Shown: positions 8,482-17,605 of the stretch, piece after piece
Layout: each line of letters starts with the position of its first letter
Position numbering within the stretch: position 1 is the stretch's first letter
Assembly (NCBI GenBank): GCA_002919265.1
Contig: PKEY01000054.1
Location: 1 to 35,450, forward strand
Reading direction: 5' to 3'
Origin: Hyphomicrobiaceae bacterium
GTDB taxonomy: Bacteria > Pseudomonadota > Alphaproteobacteria > Rhizobiales > Hyphomicrobiaceae
DNA length: 35,450 nucleotides
Translations under genes and position numbers: made by a program
Notes under the pieces: model-generated
What the model was told of the DNA's origin: nothing
Database searches by the model: none
The model's input: the letters and a program-made list of their open reading frames with translations, nothing else

Positions 8482-9305
8482 CGAATCGTAGCGGCCTCCT
8501 TCTGGACAGGTGTCGGCGGCAGAGGTGTCTCCGGCTCAAGGCCCAACTTCTTTTTGCGCAAGGCGACCCAGCGGCGGCAGCTTGCCAGTGTGATCTTGCA
8601 GGGGATTTTTATCGTGCGCGGCTTTTTCAGCTCGCCAAGGCCGGTCACGCGCCCATTGCCACTCAAGTCAAAGGCTGCCTTTAGAACAAGGTCGCGGACC
8701 GTCATGTTTGCCATGAAGGGATTGGCTACCAGGGCGGCACGACTGAGAATTGTTGAGACAGGAGTTTCATCCTCCGCCGTTAGAAGGCGCACGGCCCCGA
8801 CAGGCCCGACCAGAAAGGCCAGCCGGAGGTTGACCGAGGTTACCTCGATGCCCTGTGCAGCGAGATAGGCAGCATTCTCCTGGGTGTAGGCCAAAGCTGC
8901 GCGGCGAGCAAAATCCGGATCCGTCCGTTTGGCGAGGATGGCTTCATCAGAGAGGCCTTGGACCTCGTCAGGGAAATGCCGGCGGGCCACGGCCAAAAAA
9001 GTCGACTCGATGAACTGGAACGGGCCAAGTGCCGTCGACCGTGGATTTTTTGCGTCCAGCCGCCCCCCTGATTCCGCCACCATCAGGAGATCCAGGAAGC
9101 GCTGGACGGGAAGTTCCCGCAATTCTTCGGACATTTCGGCTACGTCGCGGTTCTGCTTAGAGGTCGCGTCCGTATCGTTACCGCAGGCCGGATTTGCGAG
9201 GAGGGATGTTAAAAGAGGTATCAACAACACTGAGCGAAAGCGCGGAAATTTTACTCGTTGCTCGTGCTTGGGCGCGCGGCGCGAAAAGATCCTGTTACGC
9301 GTCAT
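8475..9305 (-). CDS. Lytic-transglycosylase-like (SLT domain) exported protein, 276 aa
   Basis: The central part carries a lysozyme-like SLT fold signature: VAESGGRLDAKNPRS at 76-90 with the likely catalytic glutamate E78, then GPFQFIESTFL at 94-104. Such enzymes cleave peptidoglycan glycan strands in the periplasm. A hydrophobic stretch near residues 24-40 follows a basic N-terminus and should act as a signal or membrane anchor; the NPAC after it is not a good lipobox. The C-terminal third is basic and ends with a proline-rich tail. The start is uncertain: ATG at 9305 is used here, while a GTG at 9347 would add 14 residues. It converges with the deacetylase gene and overlaps it by seven bases, so two wall- or glycan-active genes share one junction. 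Confidence 0.78.
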   Translation of the reverse strand: MTRNRIFSRRAPKHEQRVKFPRFRSVLLIPLLTSLLANPACGNDTDATSKQNRDVAEMSEELRELPVQRFLDLLMVAESGGRLDAKNPRSTALGPFQFIESTFLAVARRHFPDEVQGLSDEAILAKRTDPDFARRAALAYTQENAAYLAAQGIEVTSVNLRLAFLVGPVGAVRLLTAEDETPVSTILSRAALVANPFMANMTVRDLVLKAAFDLSGNGRVTGLGELKKPRTIKIPCKITLASCRRWVALRKKKLGLEPETPLPPTPVQKEAATIRY

Positions 9306-9423
9306 GAGTCCAAAGCCAGGTTGCAGATGACTGGCGTCAAACGTCACGAGCGCGGAGGAGGTTCCCCGTGCAACGCGAAGCCTACGGAGGAAGAAAAGTC
9401 AGATTGGCGATGGTCGCTTTTGG

Positions 9424-10407
9424 TTAATTCCGTACTTGTACGGATCTTTGCGGCGGCGGCACATCGCCGAGAACGAGCTCGACTCGCCGATCGAGCTGCC
9501 ACAGCGTCTCGCGATCGAGCTTCGACCGGTCAACACCGCGATAAGGCTCCGAGCGGCCCTTCGGGACCAGCGTGAGGCGGCCCTCATAGCCGTGTTCGCG
9601 GAGGAAATTCGCAACGGTCTCAAGCCGTCGACGCGAAAGCTCCATATTGAATTCGTCGCTGCCCCGCTCGTCGGCGTGGCCGGTTAACACGATGCTTTCG
9701 GGCTTGGTCAGCTTCAGATACTCGACGAGAAGCTCAGCGGCCTTCCGGCCTTGCTCCGTAAACGACGCTTCGCGGTAGACGAATTGAATGGGGATCGGAA
9801 CCGGTGCGCGCGCCGCAGCTTGCGACCTGACCGGCTGATCGGCCTTGCGGGCTTCCGAAACCAGATCTTCGAATTCCCGCATTATGCGGGTTGAAGCGCT
9901 GCTTGAGGCAGCTGACTTGGTTTCGCTGCGCCTGTCGTACCCCGCCATCTGCGAGGCATTCCCGGCAACCCGCGGATCGTCGGCTGGCTTCGAGGTAAGG
10001 CCGAGGACCGGATCGGGGCTTGTGATGGGCTGCTCCGTAACCAGGGTCCACTCGCCGCGTTCGTCAACCTTGGTGGACCCAACCGGCTTTCCGTCGACAG
10101 TAACCGTGACCAGAGAATTGGGTGGAGCTTGACCCGCGAAAACGGATGGCCCGTTCGGGCTAATGCGGGCGACGTCAAAGCCCAAAGCCTGCTCAGCGTT
10201 CCCGCTCCGGGGCGTAAGCGCCTCGAGGTCGGGAACCTCAATGGCTGATTTTTGAGGAATGGGTGTCGTTGTTTCGGGCGGCGGCTGCAGGTGCTCGAGA
10301 ATCGTGGGCGAGAAAACCCACGCCGCCGCTGCTACGGGCAGTGCCGCAAAAAACAAAGGGACTATGACGCCGCGACGAAACATCCACCAACGCCTCTCAG
10401 GCGTCAT
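9424..10407 (-). CDS. OmpA-domain protein with N-terminal membrane anchor, 327 aa
   Basis: An N-terminal membrane segment (about 12-31) is followed by a proline-rich linker, a small Ig-like module (about 83-125, with SVFAGQAPPNSLVTVTVDG), a Ser/Ala-rich spacer, and a C-terminal OmpA-like peptidoglycan-binding domain (about 205-315). The OmpA domain shows TGHADERGSDEFN with the diaminopimelate-contacting Asp246 and Arg248, LSRRR, and GRSEPY. It probably anchors the inner membrane to the wall from the periplasm. It lies alone on the minus strand behind the transglycosylase-like gene with a 118-base gap. It is not MotB-like beyond the OmpA domain and not a beta-barrel OmpA. Confidence 0.85.
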   Translation of the reverse strand: MTPERRWWMFRRGVIVPLFFAALPVAAAAWVFSPTILEHLQPPPETTTPIPQKSAIEVPDLEALTPRSGNAEQALGFDVARISPNGPSVFAGQAPPNSLVTVTVDGKPVGSTKVDERGEWTLVTEQPITSPDPVLGLTSKPADDPRVAGNASQMAGYDRRSETKSAASSSASTRIMREFEDLVSEARKADQPVRSQAAARAPVPIPIQFVYREASFTEQGRKAAELLVEYLKLTKPESIVLTGHADERGSDEFNMELSRRRLETVANFLREHGYEGRLTLVPKGRSEPYRGVDRSKLDRETLWQLDRRVELVLGDVPPPQRSVQVRN

Positions 10408-10545
10408 CTAACACCCGAGTTCCACCATCCGCAAGGTATTCAGGTGTAGTTTTTGGTGAAAACACGCAGCAGCTGAAAGTACGGTTGATCGGGGGCAGAA
10501 GGTTTACTTGGAGCAATAGGGTAAACGCGCACAAATATTACTTCG

Positions 10546-10582
10546 AACAAAAGAATTGCGGCCTGGCGCGGGGCCAGGCCGC
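10546..10582 (-). terminator. Rho-independent terminator of the universal stress protein gene
   Basis: Perfect 10-base GC arms (10558-10567 and 10573-10582) with a five-base loop are followed on the minus strand by a T-rich tract (AATTCTTTTG). It lies 30 bases past the stop of the universal stress gene, as expected for its terminator. Confidence 0.85.
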
Positions 10583-10612
10583 GAACTCCGCTTTCTGTTC
10601 ACGCCTCCTGCG

Positions 10613-11053
10613 CTATTCGCGGTAGACAAGCACCGGGATCTTGCTGTGCGTGAGCACGCGGACCGTTTCGCTGCCCAACAGCAGCCCTGCAATACCGCGC
10701 CGGCCGTGCGAACCCATGACGATCAGGTCACAGCCGTGCGAATTGGCAGCCTCGATGATGGCCTCGTAAGGACTCGCGTGGCGGATGTGCACTGCATTCC
10801 GGGGAACGCCGGCCGCTTTCGCGGCGTCGGTGATCTTGTTGAGGAAGTTCCACGCGTTTGTTTCGGCGCGCATTTCATAGTCCGCCTCCGGAACCACGAC
10901 CGCTACCTCGCCGATCGCGATGGCCTGCCAGGGCGCCGTTACCGTGATCGCGGTGATGCGCGCGTTGAGGGATTGCGCGAGCTTCACTCCGTAGAGCGCG
11001 GCGCGCTCCGAAAATTCCGATCCGTCGGTCGGAAGGAGGATATGTTTGAACAC
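10613..11053 (-). CDS. Universal stress protein (UspA family), 146 aa
   Basis: A single Usp domain with the N-terminal strand FKHILLPTDGSEFSERA and the C-terminal nucleotide-binding pattern GSHGRRGIAGLLLGSET, which is the G-2x-G-9x-G-(S/T) motif of the ATP-binding subgroup. Such proteins are soluble dimers that respond to stress and starvation. The start codon is GTG at 11053 with GGGAG seven bases before it. It is divergent from the VIT1-like transporter gene; the 241 bases between them should hold both promoters, but no clear elements were recognised. A strong terminator follows. Confidence 0.93.
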   Translation of the reverse strand: MFKHILLPTDGSEFSERAALYGVKLAQSLNARITAITVTAPWQAIAIGEVAVVVPEADYEMRAETNAWNFLNKITDAAKAAGVPRNAVHIRHASPYEAIIEAANSHGCDLIVMGSHGRRGIAGLLLGSETVRVLTHSKIPVLVYRE

Positions 11054-11294
11054 GCAGTTTCTCCCTCTGATAAGGTGCTTCGCTCGGAAGATCCTGGCCC
11101 AGGCCGAAGGTTAATTGCAAGGAGCGCCCGACTCTTCGCTGGCTCCGACGTTAGCTTCGCCCCAGGCGTCAGGCTTTGACCCGCATCAACGGCAGTTTGC
11201 GGACGTCGGTTCCTAAAAGGATGATCGCTGCTGCGGAGAGAGGCCGCAGGGAACTGCACATTGGCTTCCCTGTTGGCTCGGCAAGGAGGAGGGC

Positions 11295-12026
11295 ATGGAA
11301 CTCGAGCACGAGCACACGTCGAAGGCCATCCGCGAGCGGCTGCAGGAGGGGCATCGACCCAACTACCTCCGCGACTGGATTTACGGCGGCATCGACGGGG
11401 CTGTGACGACGTTTGCCGTCACAGCTGGTGTCGCCGGCGCTTCGCTCTCTCCCACCATCGTGTTGATCCTGGGCTTAGCCAATCTGATCGCCGATGGATT
11501 CTCCATGGCTGCCGCCAACTACAGCGGCACCAAGACGGAATATGACGACATGCTCCGCCTCGCCGAAGTGGAGAAGAAACACATCGCTCTCGTGCCGGAG
11601 GGCGAGCGCGAGGAAATTCGTCAGATCCTCGCAAACAAGGGGCTCACCGGTTCGGCACTTGAGGAAGCCGTCGCCGCCATAACCTCGAACGAGAAGGTCT
11701 GGATCGATACCATGCTGACGGAGGAGTACGGCCTGTCTCCGTCTGTGCCGAATCCCCTGGTTGCCGCGCTTTACACGTTCTGGGCGTTCGTGACCTGCGG
11801 AATTGTGCCGCTTATCCCATTCGTTCTCGGGGTTTCGAACGCATTCCGATGGTCGGTGCTCGCCACAGGGGTCGTCTTCTTCGCCATAGGCTCGATAAAG
11901 AGCCGCTGGTCCCTGGCCCCCTGGTGGCGGTCCGGGCTCGAGACGCTTATCATTGGAATGAGCGCAGCCGGGCTCGCCTATGCCGTCGGTTATCTGCTTC
12001 GCAACCTTGTCGGCGTAGACGTATGA
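11295..12026 (+). CDS. VIT1/CCC1 family iron/manganese transporter, 243 aa
   Basis: This membrane protein belongs to the VIT1/CCC1 family, which moves Fe2+ or Mn2+ out of the cytoplasm, usually by proton exchange. The first helix carries YGGIDGAVTTFAVTAGVAGA (30-49) and the second GLANLIADGFSMAAANY (60-76), the two family signatures. An acidic cytoplasmic segment (about 80-150, with EVEKKH and EGEREEI) corresponds to the metal-binding domain of VIT1, and three more helices follow (about 153-178, 185-204, 213-236). The ATG follows AAGGAGGAGG. The next gene, a hybrid kinase, starts about 40 bases on and may be co-transcribed. Confidence 0.92.
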   Translation: MELEHEHTSKAIRERLQEGHRPNYLRDWIYGGIDGAVTTFAVTAGVAGASLSPTIVLILGLANLIADGFSMAAANYSGTKTEYDDMLRLAEVEKKHIALVPEGEREEIRQILANKGLTGSALEEAVAAITSNEKVWIDTMLTEEYGLSPSVPNPLVAALYTFWAFVTCGIVPLIPFVLGVSNAFRWSVLATGVVFFAIGSIKSRWSLAPWWRSGLETLIIGMSAAGLAYAVGYLLRNLVGVDV

Positions 12027-12065
12027 GGCCCGTTGTCACTGCAGCATTCGTTTCCTCGACACGCG

Positions 12066-14036
12066 ATGGCCAACACCCCAAATACGGGTTGGGGAATTTC
12101 CGGCAGGCTCATGACTGATTCAGCGCTACGCAGCACCGATGGGGAATCGCTGAGGCTGAAGGCCATTCTGGATTCGGCCGTCGCGGGCATCCTCACGATC
12201 GACAGCAACGGGCTGATCCAGACAGTCAACCAGGCAGCCGAGCGCCTGTTCGGCTACAGCGCGACCGAGCTCATTGGCCGCAACGTGTCGGCCCTGATGC
12301 CTGAGCCGTACGCAAGCAAGCACGATTACTATATCCGCCGCTATCTCCAAACCGGGGAGCGAAAGGTCATTGGCATCGGCCGCGAGGTTGTGGGACTGCG
12401 CCGGGACGGCAGCCAGTTTCCGATGCACCTGTCGATTGGCGAATACTCGATTGGCTCCGAGCGCTACTTCACCGGTATCGTTTACGATCTAAGCGCCCAG
12501 AGGGCGATCGAGGAGCGGCTCGACCGCGAAGAAGCGCTTCTTCGGTCGATTTTCGAAAATCTTCCCGATGCCGTTGCCATTTCCGATACCGAAGGCCACG
12601 TGAAGCTCGTCAATCCGGCCTTCATCAAGACTTTCGGCCTCACGCAGGAAGAGGTCGCCGGGGAAAGCTGCGCAAGCCTATGCGCCAATGCCGAGGACGT
12701 CGAGTACTTCAAGCCCACGCGGGAAGGCGGAAATAGCGAACCGCGCATCCTCGAATTCCGGCGGCGCGACGGCAGAACGTTTCCTGCCCGCGCAGTACAC
12801 CGCCCCATCGTCGACCGGAATGGCAACGAGGTTGGCACCTTCGCGCTCATTCAGGACGTCACGAAAGAGCGCGAGCAGGCGATGGCCCTCCAACAGGCGC
12901 AGCGGATGGAAGCTGTTGGACAGCTCACCGGCGGCGTGGCGCATGACTTCAACAACCTGCTGACGGTCATCCTCGGCAACCTTGAGCTGCTCGAACCGAA
13001 GCTGGAGGATGAGTTCGCCGCAAGCCTTGCCCGCGAAGCCCGGGAGGCGGCGGAAATGGGCGCCAGGCTGACAGATCGCTTGCTGACATTCGCTCGCCGT
13101 CAGCGCCTTGAGACGCGCCGCATCGATCTCAACGAGTTCGTCCTCAACCTCACGGAGCTGCTCCGCCGTACGATCGGGACGGACATCGATCTGTCGACCT
13201 CACTCGCGTCCGACCTCTGGTTGACAGAGGCTGACCCGGGGCAGGTCGAGAATGCCTTGCTCAATCTCGCCATCAACGCGCGCGATGCCATGCCCAATGG
13301 CGGCCGGCTTATCATCGAAACGCGGAACGCGTCGCTCGATGATGAAGCCGTGGCCTTGATCCCCGGGCTTGCCCCGGGTGACTACGTCGTCCTCTCCGTG
13401 GCGGACACGGGTGTGGGAATGACACCGGAGGTCAAGGCGCGTTGTATCGAGCCATTCTTCACCACCAAAGGCCCGTCGAAGGGAAGCGGGCTTGGCCTTT
13501 CGACAATTTACGGCTTCGCTCGCCAGTCAGGGGGTAATCTCACCATCTACAGCGAACCTGGCCGCGGCACGACGGTGAACATCTATCTCCCGCGCGCACG
13601 CGAGGAGAAGCCCAGCGGGGAGGGTACAGCGAAAACGACCACCGTGCAGCCCAGCAAGGGTGAAACCGTACTCGTTGTGGAGGACGATGACCGCGTCCGG
13701 CGGCTCACCTGCACACGCCTCAAGGAATTGGGCTACGGAACAAAGGAAGCGCCAAACGGCCCCGCGGCGCTCGCCATTCTCGAGAAGTCGCCGGAAATTA
13801 AGCTGGTTTTTTCCGACCAGGTCATGCCGGGCGGCCTTTCGGGCCTGGATCTGGCGGAGGTCATTCGCGAAAAATATCCGAAAATCCGCGTCGTTCTGAC
13901 CTCGGGCTACTCGCCGGACCTTATCGGTCGCGAGCGAGTCGACAGGCTCGGCCTCAAAATTCTGAGAAAGCCCTATCAGCAGGCTGATCTTGCGCGCGTG
14001 ATTCGCGAAGCCCTTGAAGAAGGGGCCGCGTCTTAG
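12066..14036 (+). CDS. Hybrid sensor histidine kinase with FixL-like PAS domain, 656 aa
   Basis: Domains in order: PAS1 (about 28-142), PAS2 (about 155-265), HisKA with phospho-accepting His293 in GVAHDFNN, HATPase with the N-box NLAINARDAM near 402-411 and DTGVGM and GSGLGLS further on, and a C-terminal receiver with Asp584 in SDQVMPG and the switch lysine in RKPY. PAS1 is strikingly like the oxygen-sensing PAS of FixL: MPEPYASKHDYYIRRY aligns with the F-helix, putting His86 at the haem-ligand position, and Arg92, Arg106 in GIGR, and Leu122/Ile124 in FPMHLSIG match known FixL pocket positions. Haem binding is therefore plausible but unproven. The kinase is soluble; no membrane segment is seen. 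The start is uncertain: TTG 12033, ATG 12066 and ATG 12111 are all in frame before PAS1. It follows the iron transporter gene. Confidence 0.9.
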   Translation: MANTPNTGWGISGRLMTDSALRSTDGESLRLKAILDSAVAGILTIDSNGLIQTVNQAAERLFGYSATELIGRNVSALMPEPYASKHDYYIRRYLQTGERKVIGIGREVVGLRRDGSQFPMHLSIGEYSIGSERYFTGIVYDLSAQRAIEERLDREEALLRSIFENLPDAVAISDTEGHVKLVNPAFIKTFGLTQEEVAGESCASLCANAEDVEYFKPTREGGNSEPRILEFRRRDGRTFPARAVHRPIVDRNGNEVGTFALIQDVTKEREQAMALQQAQRMEAVGQLTGGVAHDFNNLLTVILGNLELLEPKLEDEFAASLAREAREAAEMGARLTDRLLTFARRQRLETRRIDLNEFVLNLTELLRRTIGTDIDLSTSLASDLWLTEADPGQVENALLNLAINARDAMPNGGRLIIETRNASLDDEAVALIPGLAPGDYVVLSVADTGVGMTPEVKARCIEPFFTTKGPSKGSGLGLSTIYGFARQSGGNLTIYSEPGRGTTVNIYLPRAREEKPSGEGTAKTTTVQPSKGETVLVVEDDDRVRRLTCTRLKELGYGTKEAPNGPAALAILEKSPEIKLVFSDQVMPGGLSGLDLAEVIREKYPKIRVVLTSGYSPDLIGRERVDRLGLKILRKPYQQADLARVIREALEEGAAS

Positions 14037-14402
14037 ACAAGTCTCGATTTTGACGGTCGCGCATCGACCAACATCGAATTAGACGATGGTCGTATGCGCG
14101 TGCATGTTTTGGCCAACGCGCTTCCCACCAATTGTTGCCCGAAATCACACCACAGCTCGCTGTAAACGGCGGCTACTGGATCAGAATGCTCATTGCCATC
14201 AAAACGTCGTAATGGCGCGGCTTCGGCGAGCGTCACGAGGGAGAGCTTCCGCCTACGTTGCTCCTGGTGGTACAAGGAAATGAGCATAAGTTTCCGGGGG
14301 CTTGCATTTCGCCGAATAATGCTGCATTGCAGCACGAAAAACAGGCTTTAACTAAGGCGGAAGCGCGAATACAACGTAGCGCGCTAGAGGAGGAGACAGC
14401 CG
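14037..14402. other. Intergenic region upstream of the liv operon
   Basis: These 366 bases separate the kinase gene from livH and are somewhat richer in A and T than the genes around them. They should contain the liv promoter, but I could not pick out a convincing -35/-10 pair or operator. No small gene with a ribosome site was found. Confidence 0.5.
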
Positions 14403-15317
14403 GTGGAGTATTTCGTCCAGCAGATAATCAATGGCCTGACGCTCGGCTCGATCTACGGGCTGATCGCGATCGGTTACACGATGGTGTTCGGCATCATCGG
14501 CATGGTGAACTTCGCCCATGGCGATGTATTCATGGTGTCGACATTCATCGCACTGATTTTTTATCTGATCCTGACGCAAATACTTGGCCTCGGCTCTCTT
14601 CTATTTTCCCTTTTACTGGTAATGTTCGCCGGTATGTTTTTGACCTCGCTTTGGAGCTGGACCATTGAGCGAATGGCATACCGGCCGTTGCGAGGCTCTT
14701 TCCGATTGGCGCCGCTGATTTCGGCCATCGGCATGTCCATTTTCCTCATGAACTTCGTGCAGGTCACGCAGGGCCCGCGGAACAAGCCGCTGCCGCCGAT
14801 GCTGAGCGAAGTGATTGTTTTCCAGACGGGCGGCGGAACGATCGTTCTTTCCTATCGGCAAATTCTGATTGTCGTCGCCACGGCCATTTTGCTCACGGCA
14901 TTCTGGTACGTTGTGAAATACACGCCGCTGGGGCGGGCGCAGCGGGCTTGCGAGCAGGATCGCAAGATGGCCGCCCTGCTTGGCGTCGACGTTGACCGCA
15001 CAATTTCCATTACCTTCGTGATGGGCGCTGCTCTCGCGGCTGTCGCGGGCGTCATGTACATGCTCTATTACGGCGTGGTGAACTTCGCCGACGGGTTCGT
15101 ACCCGGAATCAAGGCCTTCACGGCGGCCGTTCTTGGCGGAATCGGCTCGCTGCCCGGAGCGGTGCTTGGCGGGCTGCTGATCGGATTGATCGAGGTTCTT
15201 TGGTCCGCCTATTTCTCGATCGACTACAAGGATGTGGCGGCGTTCTCGATCCTCGCTATCACGTTGATCTTTCTCCCCTCCGGCATCCTAGGACGTCCAG
15301 AAGTGGAGAAGGTCTAA
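14403..15317 (+). CDS. livH: Branched-chain amino acid ABC transporter permease LivH, 304 aa
   Basis: LivH is one of the two inner-membrane permeases of the high-affinity branched-chain amino acid importer. The sequence opens with the family pattern QQIINGLTLGSIYGLIAIGYTMVFGIIGMVNFAHGD (split here by residue order at about 5-40) and holds about eight hydrophobic helices; the EAA-type cytoplasmic loop is near RAQRACEQDRKMAALLGV. The start codon is GTG at 14403, with GAGGAGGAG about eight bases upstream. It is the first gene of livH-livM-livG-livF-small protein-livJ, and livM begins three bases after its stop. Confidence 0.96.
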   Translation: MEYFVQQIINGLTLGSIYGLIAIGYTMVFGIIGMVNFAHGDVFMVSTFIALIFYLILTQILGLGSLLFSLLLVMFAGMFLTSLWSWTIERMAYRPLRGSFRLAPLISAIGMSIFLMNFVQVTQGPRNKPLPPMLSEVIVFQTGGGTIVLSYRQILIVVATAILLTAFWYVVKYTPLGRAQRACEQDRKMAALLGVDVDRTISITFVMGAALAAVAGVMYMLYYGVVNFADGFVPGIKAFTAAVLGGIGSLPGAVLGGLLIGLIEVLWSAYFSIDYKDVAAFSILAITLIFLPSGILGRPEVEKV

Positions 15318-15320
15318 CGT

Positions 15321-16697
15321 ATGGCCACGATCGCTGAAGTCAAAACCGTTGCAGTGCCGGCCATTTCCTGGTCCGAAGCCCTGAAAAAATCGGCCTTCGC
15401 TGCACTCATCACGCTGGGCCTTTGCTTCCCTGTCGTGGCCTTCCGGACCGAGGTCGACATCAGCAACAGGCTGATTCTTCTGCCGCGCTGGGGCCTCGTA
15501 CTTGTCTTCGTTGCGGCCGCCTTTTTCGGGCAACTGGTTCTTTCGATCATCGCGCAGCGGCGGGCTGGCATCGTCAAGGCGAAACGGCAGCCAATCGCCA
15601 TTTCGGATCGGGCGAGTATAATCGCCAAGGCGTTTGGCCTGGTGCTGCTTGTCGCCTACCCGTTCCTTGCCATTGGGCTTTCGGGAGCATCTGGATCCGT
15701 AAAGTGGATCGACAACTTCGGCATCCAAATTCTTATCTACATCATGCTTGGCTGGGGCCTGAATATCGTGGTGGGCCTCGCCGGATTGCTGGATCTCGGA
15801 TACGTCGCTTTCTACGCCGTTGGTGCCTATTCCACGGCGCTGCTGACAAAAACGTTCGGCCTGTCGTTCTGGACGGTGTTGCCGCTCGCAGGCATCCTCG
15901 CGGCATTTTGGGGAATTTTGCTCGGATTTCCGGTTCTTCGCCTGCGCGGTGACTATCTCGCCATTGTCACGCTGGCATTCGGCGAGATTATCCGTCTCAT
16001 CCTGATTAACTGGGTGGAAGTCACCGGCGGATATGCGGGGATTTCCGGGATACCCCGTCCCACTTTCTTCGGATTGCCGTTTAACGCGAGCAATCAGGGA
16101 TTTGCTGCATTCTTCGGAATCCCGTTCAGCCCGTTACACCGAACGATCTTTCTCTATTACCTCATCCTCATCCTCGCCCTGTTGACCTATTGGGTCACGA
16201 TCCGGCTGCGTCGCCTGCCGGTGGGGCGCGCATGGGAGGCGCTGCGAGAGGATGAAATTGCGTGCCGCGCGCTCGGCATCAACACGGTGTCGACGAAGCT
16301 TACGGCCTTCGCCATCGGTGCGATGTTCGGCGGTTTCGCCGGCGCGTTCTTCGCCGCCCGACAGGGGTTCATCTCTCCTGAGTCCTTCGTCTTCATGGAG
16401 AGCGCGGTGATCGTCGCCATCGTGGTCCTCGGCGGCATGGGCAGTCCGCTTGGCGTGGCCATTGCGGCCACCGTGATGATCGGCGGTACCGAGATTCTGC
16501 GTGAGCTCGATTGGCTCAAGATGGTGTTCGGCTCCGACTTCGACCCGACCCAATACCGCATGCTGCTGTTCGGATTGGCGATGGTCGTCATGATGGTCTG
16601 GAAACCGCGCGGGCTAATTTCCACGCGCGAACCATCGGTCTATCTCAAGAGCCGTAAAGGTGTGTCGGTCGAGCATGTAAGCGAGGGGCACGGATAA
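15321..16697 (+). CDS. livM: Branched-chain amino acid ABC transporter permease LivM, 458 aa
   Basis: LivM is the partner permease of LivH. It has the extra N-terminal membrane region found in long LivM proteins (about 1-130, with basic linker AKRQP), then the core with [23 protein letters not shown], the cytoplasmic coupling loop [20 protein letters not shown], and the C-terminal [11 protein letters not shown]. The gene starts three bases after livH, and its stop overlaps the livG start by one base (TAATG), which points to translational coupling. A short soluble tail follows the last helix. Confidence 0.96.
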   Translation: MATIAEVKTVAVPAISWSEALKKSAFAALITLGLCFPVVAFRTEVDISNRLILLPRWGLVLVFVAAAFFGQLVLSIIAQRRAGIVKAKRQPIAISDRASIIAKAFGLVLLVAYPFLAIGLSGASGSVKWIDNFGIQILIYIMLGWGLNIVVGLAGLLDLGYVAFYAVGAYSTALLTKTFGLSFWTVLPLAGILAAFWGILLGFPVLRLRGDYLAIVTLAFGEIIRLILINWVEVTGGYAGISGIPRPTFFGLPFNASNQGFAAFFGIPFSPLHRTIFLYYLILILALLTYWVTIRLRRLPVGRAWEALREDEIACRALGINTVSTKLTAFAIGAMFGGFAGAFFAARQGFISPESFVFMESAVIVAIVVLGGMGSPLGVAIAATVMIGGTEILRELDWLKMVFGSDFDPTQYRMLLFGLAMVVMMVWKPRGLISTREPSVYLKSRKGVSVEHVSEGHG

Positions 16698-17605
16698 TGG
16701 CAAAACAGGCCGACCCGCTGCTGATCGTCGAAAACCTCACGATGCGTTTTGGCGGTCTGCTCGCCGTCAATAACCTGTCGTTCGTGGCTCAGCGTGGTGA
16801 CATCACCGCCATCATTGGACCGAACGGCGCCGGCAAGACGACGGTCTTCAACTGCATCACAGGTTTCTACAAGCCGACCAGCGGGCGTATGTCGCTGGCA
16901 TTTCCGACACCGGCAACGGAGGAGGAGATCCAGCGACTCACCGACAGCGGTCATCGCCATTCCGCGCACGACGGGGGCGGGCTCTTTCTCCTGGAGCGGA
17001 TGCCTGATTTTGAGATCGCGGCGAAGGCGCGCGTGGCGCGCACGTTCCAGAATATCCGGCTGTTCTCGGGCATGACGGTTCTCGAGAACCTGGTCGTTGC
17101 GCAGCACAACCCGCTGATGCGCGCGTCCGGCTATTCGATCCTCGGATTGCTTGGATCCGGCCACTACAAGGCCGCGGAACGCGCGGCTGTCGAGCGGGCG
17201 TGCCATTGGCTCGAGAAAATCAATTTGATCCACCGCGCCGATGATCCGGCGGGCGACTTACCCTACGGCGATCAGCGCCGGCTCGAAATTGCGCGCGCCA
17301 TGTGCACCGAGCCGGTTCTCCTTTGCCTCGATGAGCCGGCAGCCGGCCTCAATCCACGCGAATCGGCGGAGCTCAATGAGCTACTGCGCTACATTCGCGA
17401 CGTGGAGAAAACATCCATCCTGCTCATCGAGCATGACATGAGCGTGGTGATGGAGATTTCGGACCACATCGTCGTGCTCGAGTACGGCATGAAGATCGCC
17501 GATGGGACCCCCGCTCAGATCCGCGACGACCCGAAGGTGATTGCGGCCTACCTGGGTGTCGAGGATGAAGAGGTGGAGCAGGCGGAAGCGGAGGTAGGAA
17601 TTTGA
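16697..17605 (+). CDS. livG: Branched-chain amino acid ABC transporter ATPase LivG, 302 aa
   Basis: LivG is one of the two ATPases that power the liv importer. Visible motifs are Walker A GPNGAGKTT (41-49), the Q-loop TFQNI (Q118), the signature LPYGDQRR (188-195), Walker B LLCLDEPAAGL (208-218) and the H-loop IEHDMSVV. The protein is longer than the usual 255 residues because about 40 residues (roughly 66-110, containing EEEIQRLTDSGHRHSAHD) are inserted between Walker A and the Q-loop. It overlaps livM by one base and livF by four bases. Confidence 0.96.
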   Translation: MAKQADPLLIVENLTMRFGGLLAVNNLSFVAQRGDITAIIGPNGAGKTTVFNCITGFYKPTSGRMSLAFPTPATEEEIQRLTDSGHRHSAHDGGGLFLLERMPDFEIAAKARVARTFQNIRLFSGMTVLENLVVAQHNPLMRASGYSILGLLGSGHYKAAERAAVERACHWLEKINLIHRADDPAGDLPYGDQRRLEIARAMCTEPVLLCLDEPAAGLNPRESAELNELLRYIRDVEKTSILLIEHDMSVVMEISDHIVVLEYGMKIADGTPAQIRDDPKVIAAYLGVEDEEVEQAEAEVGI

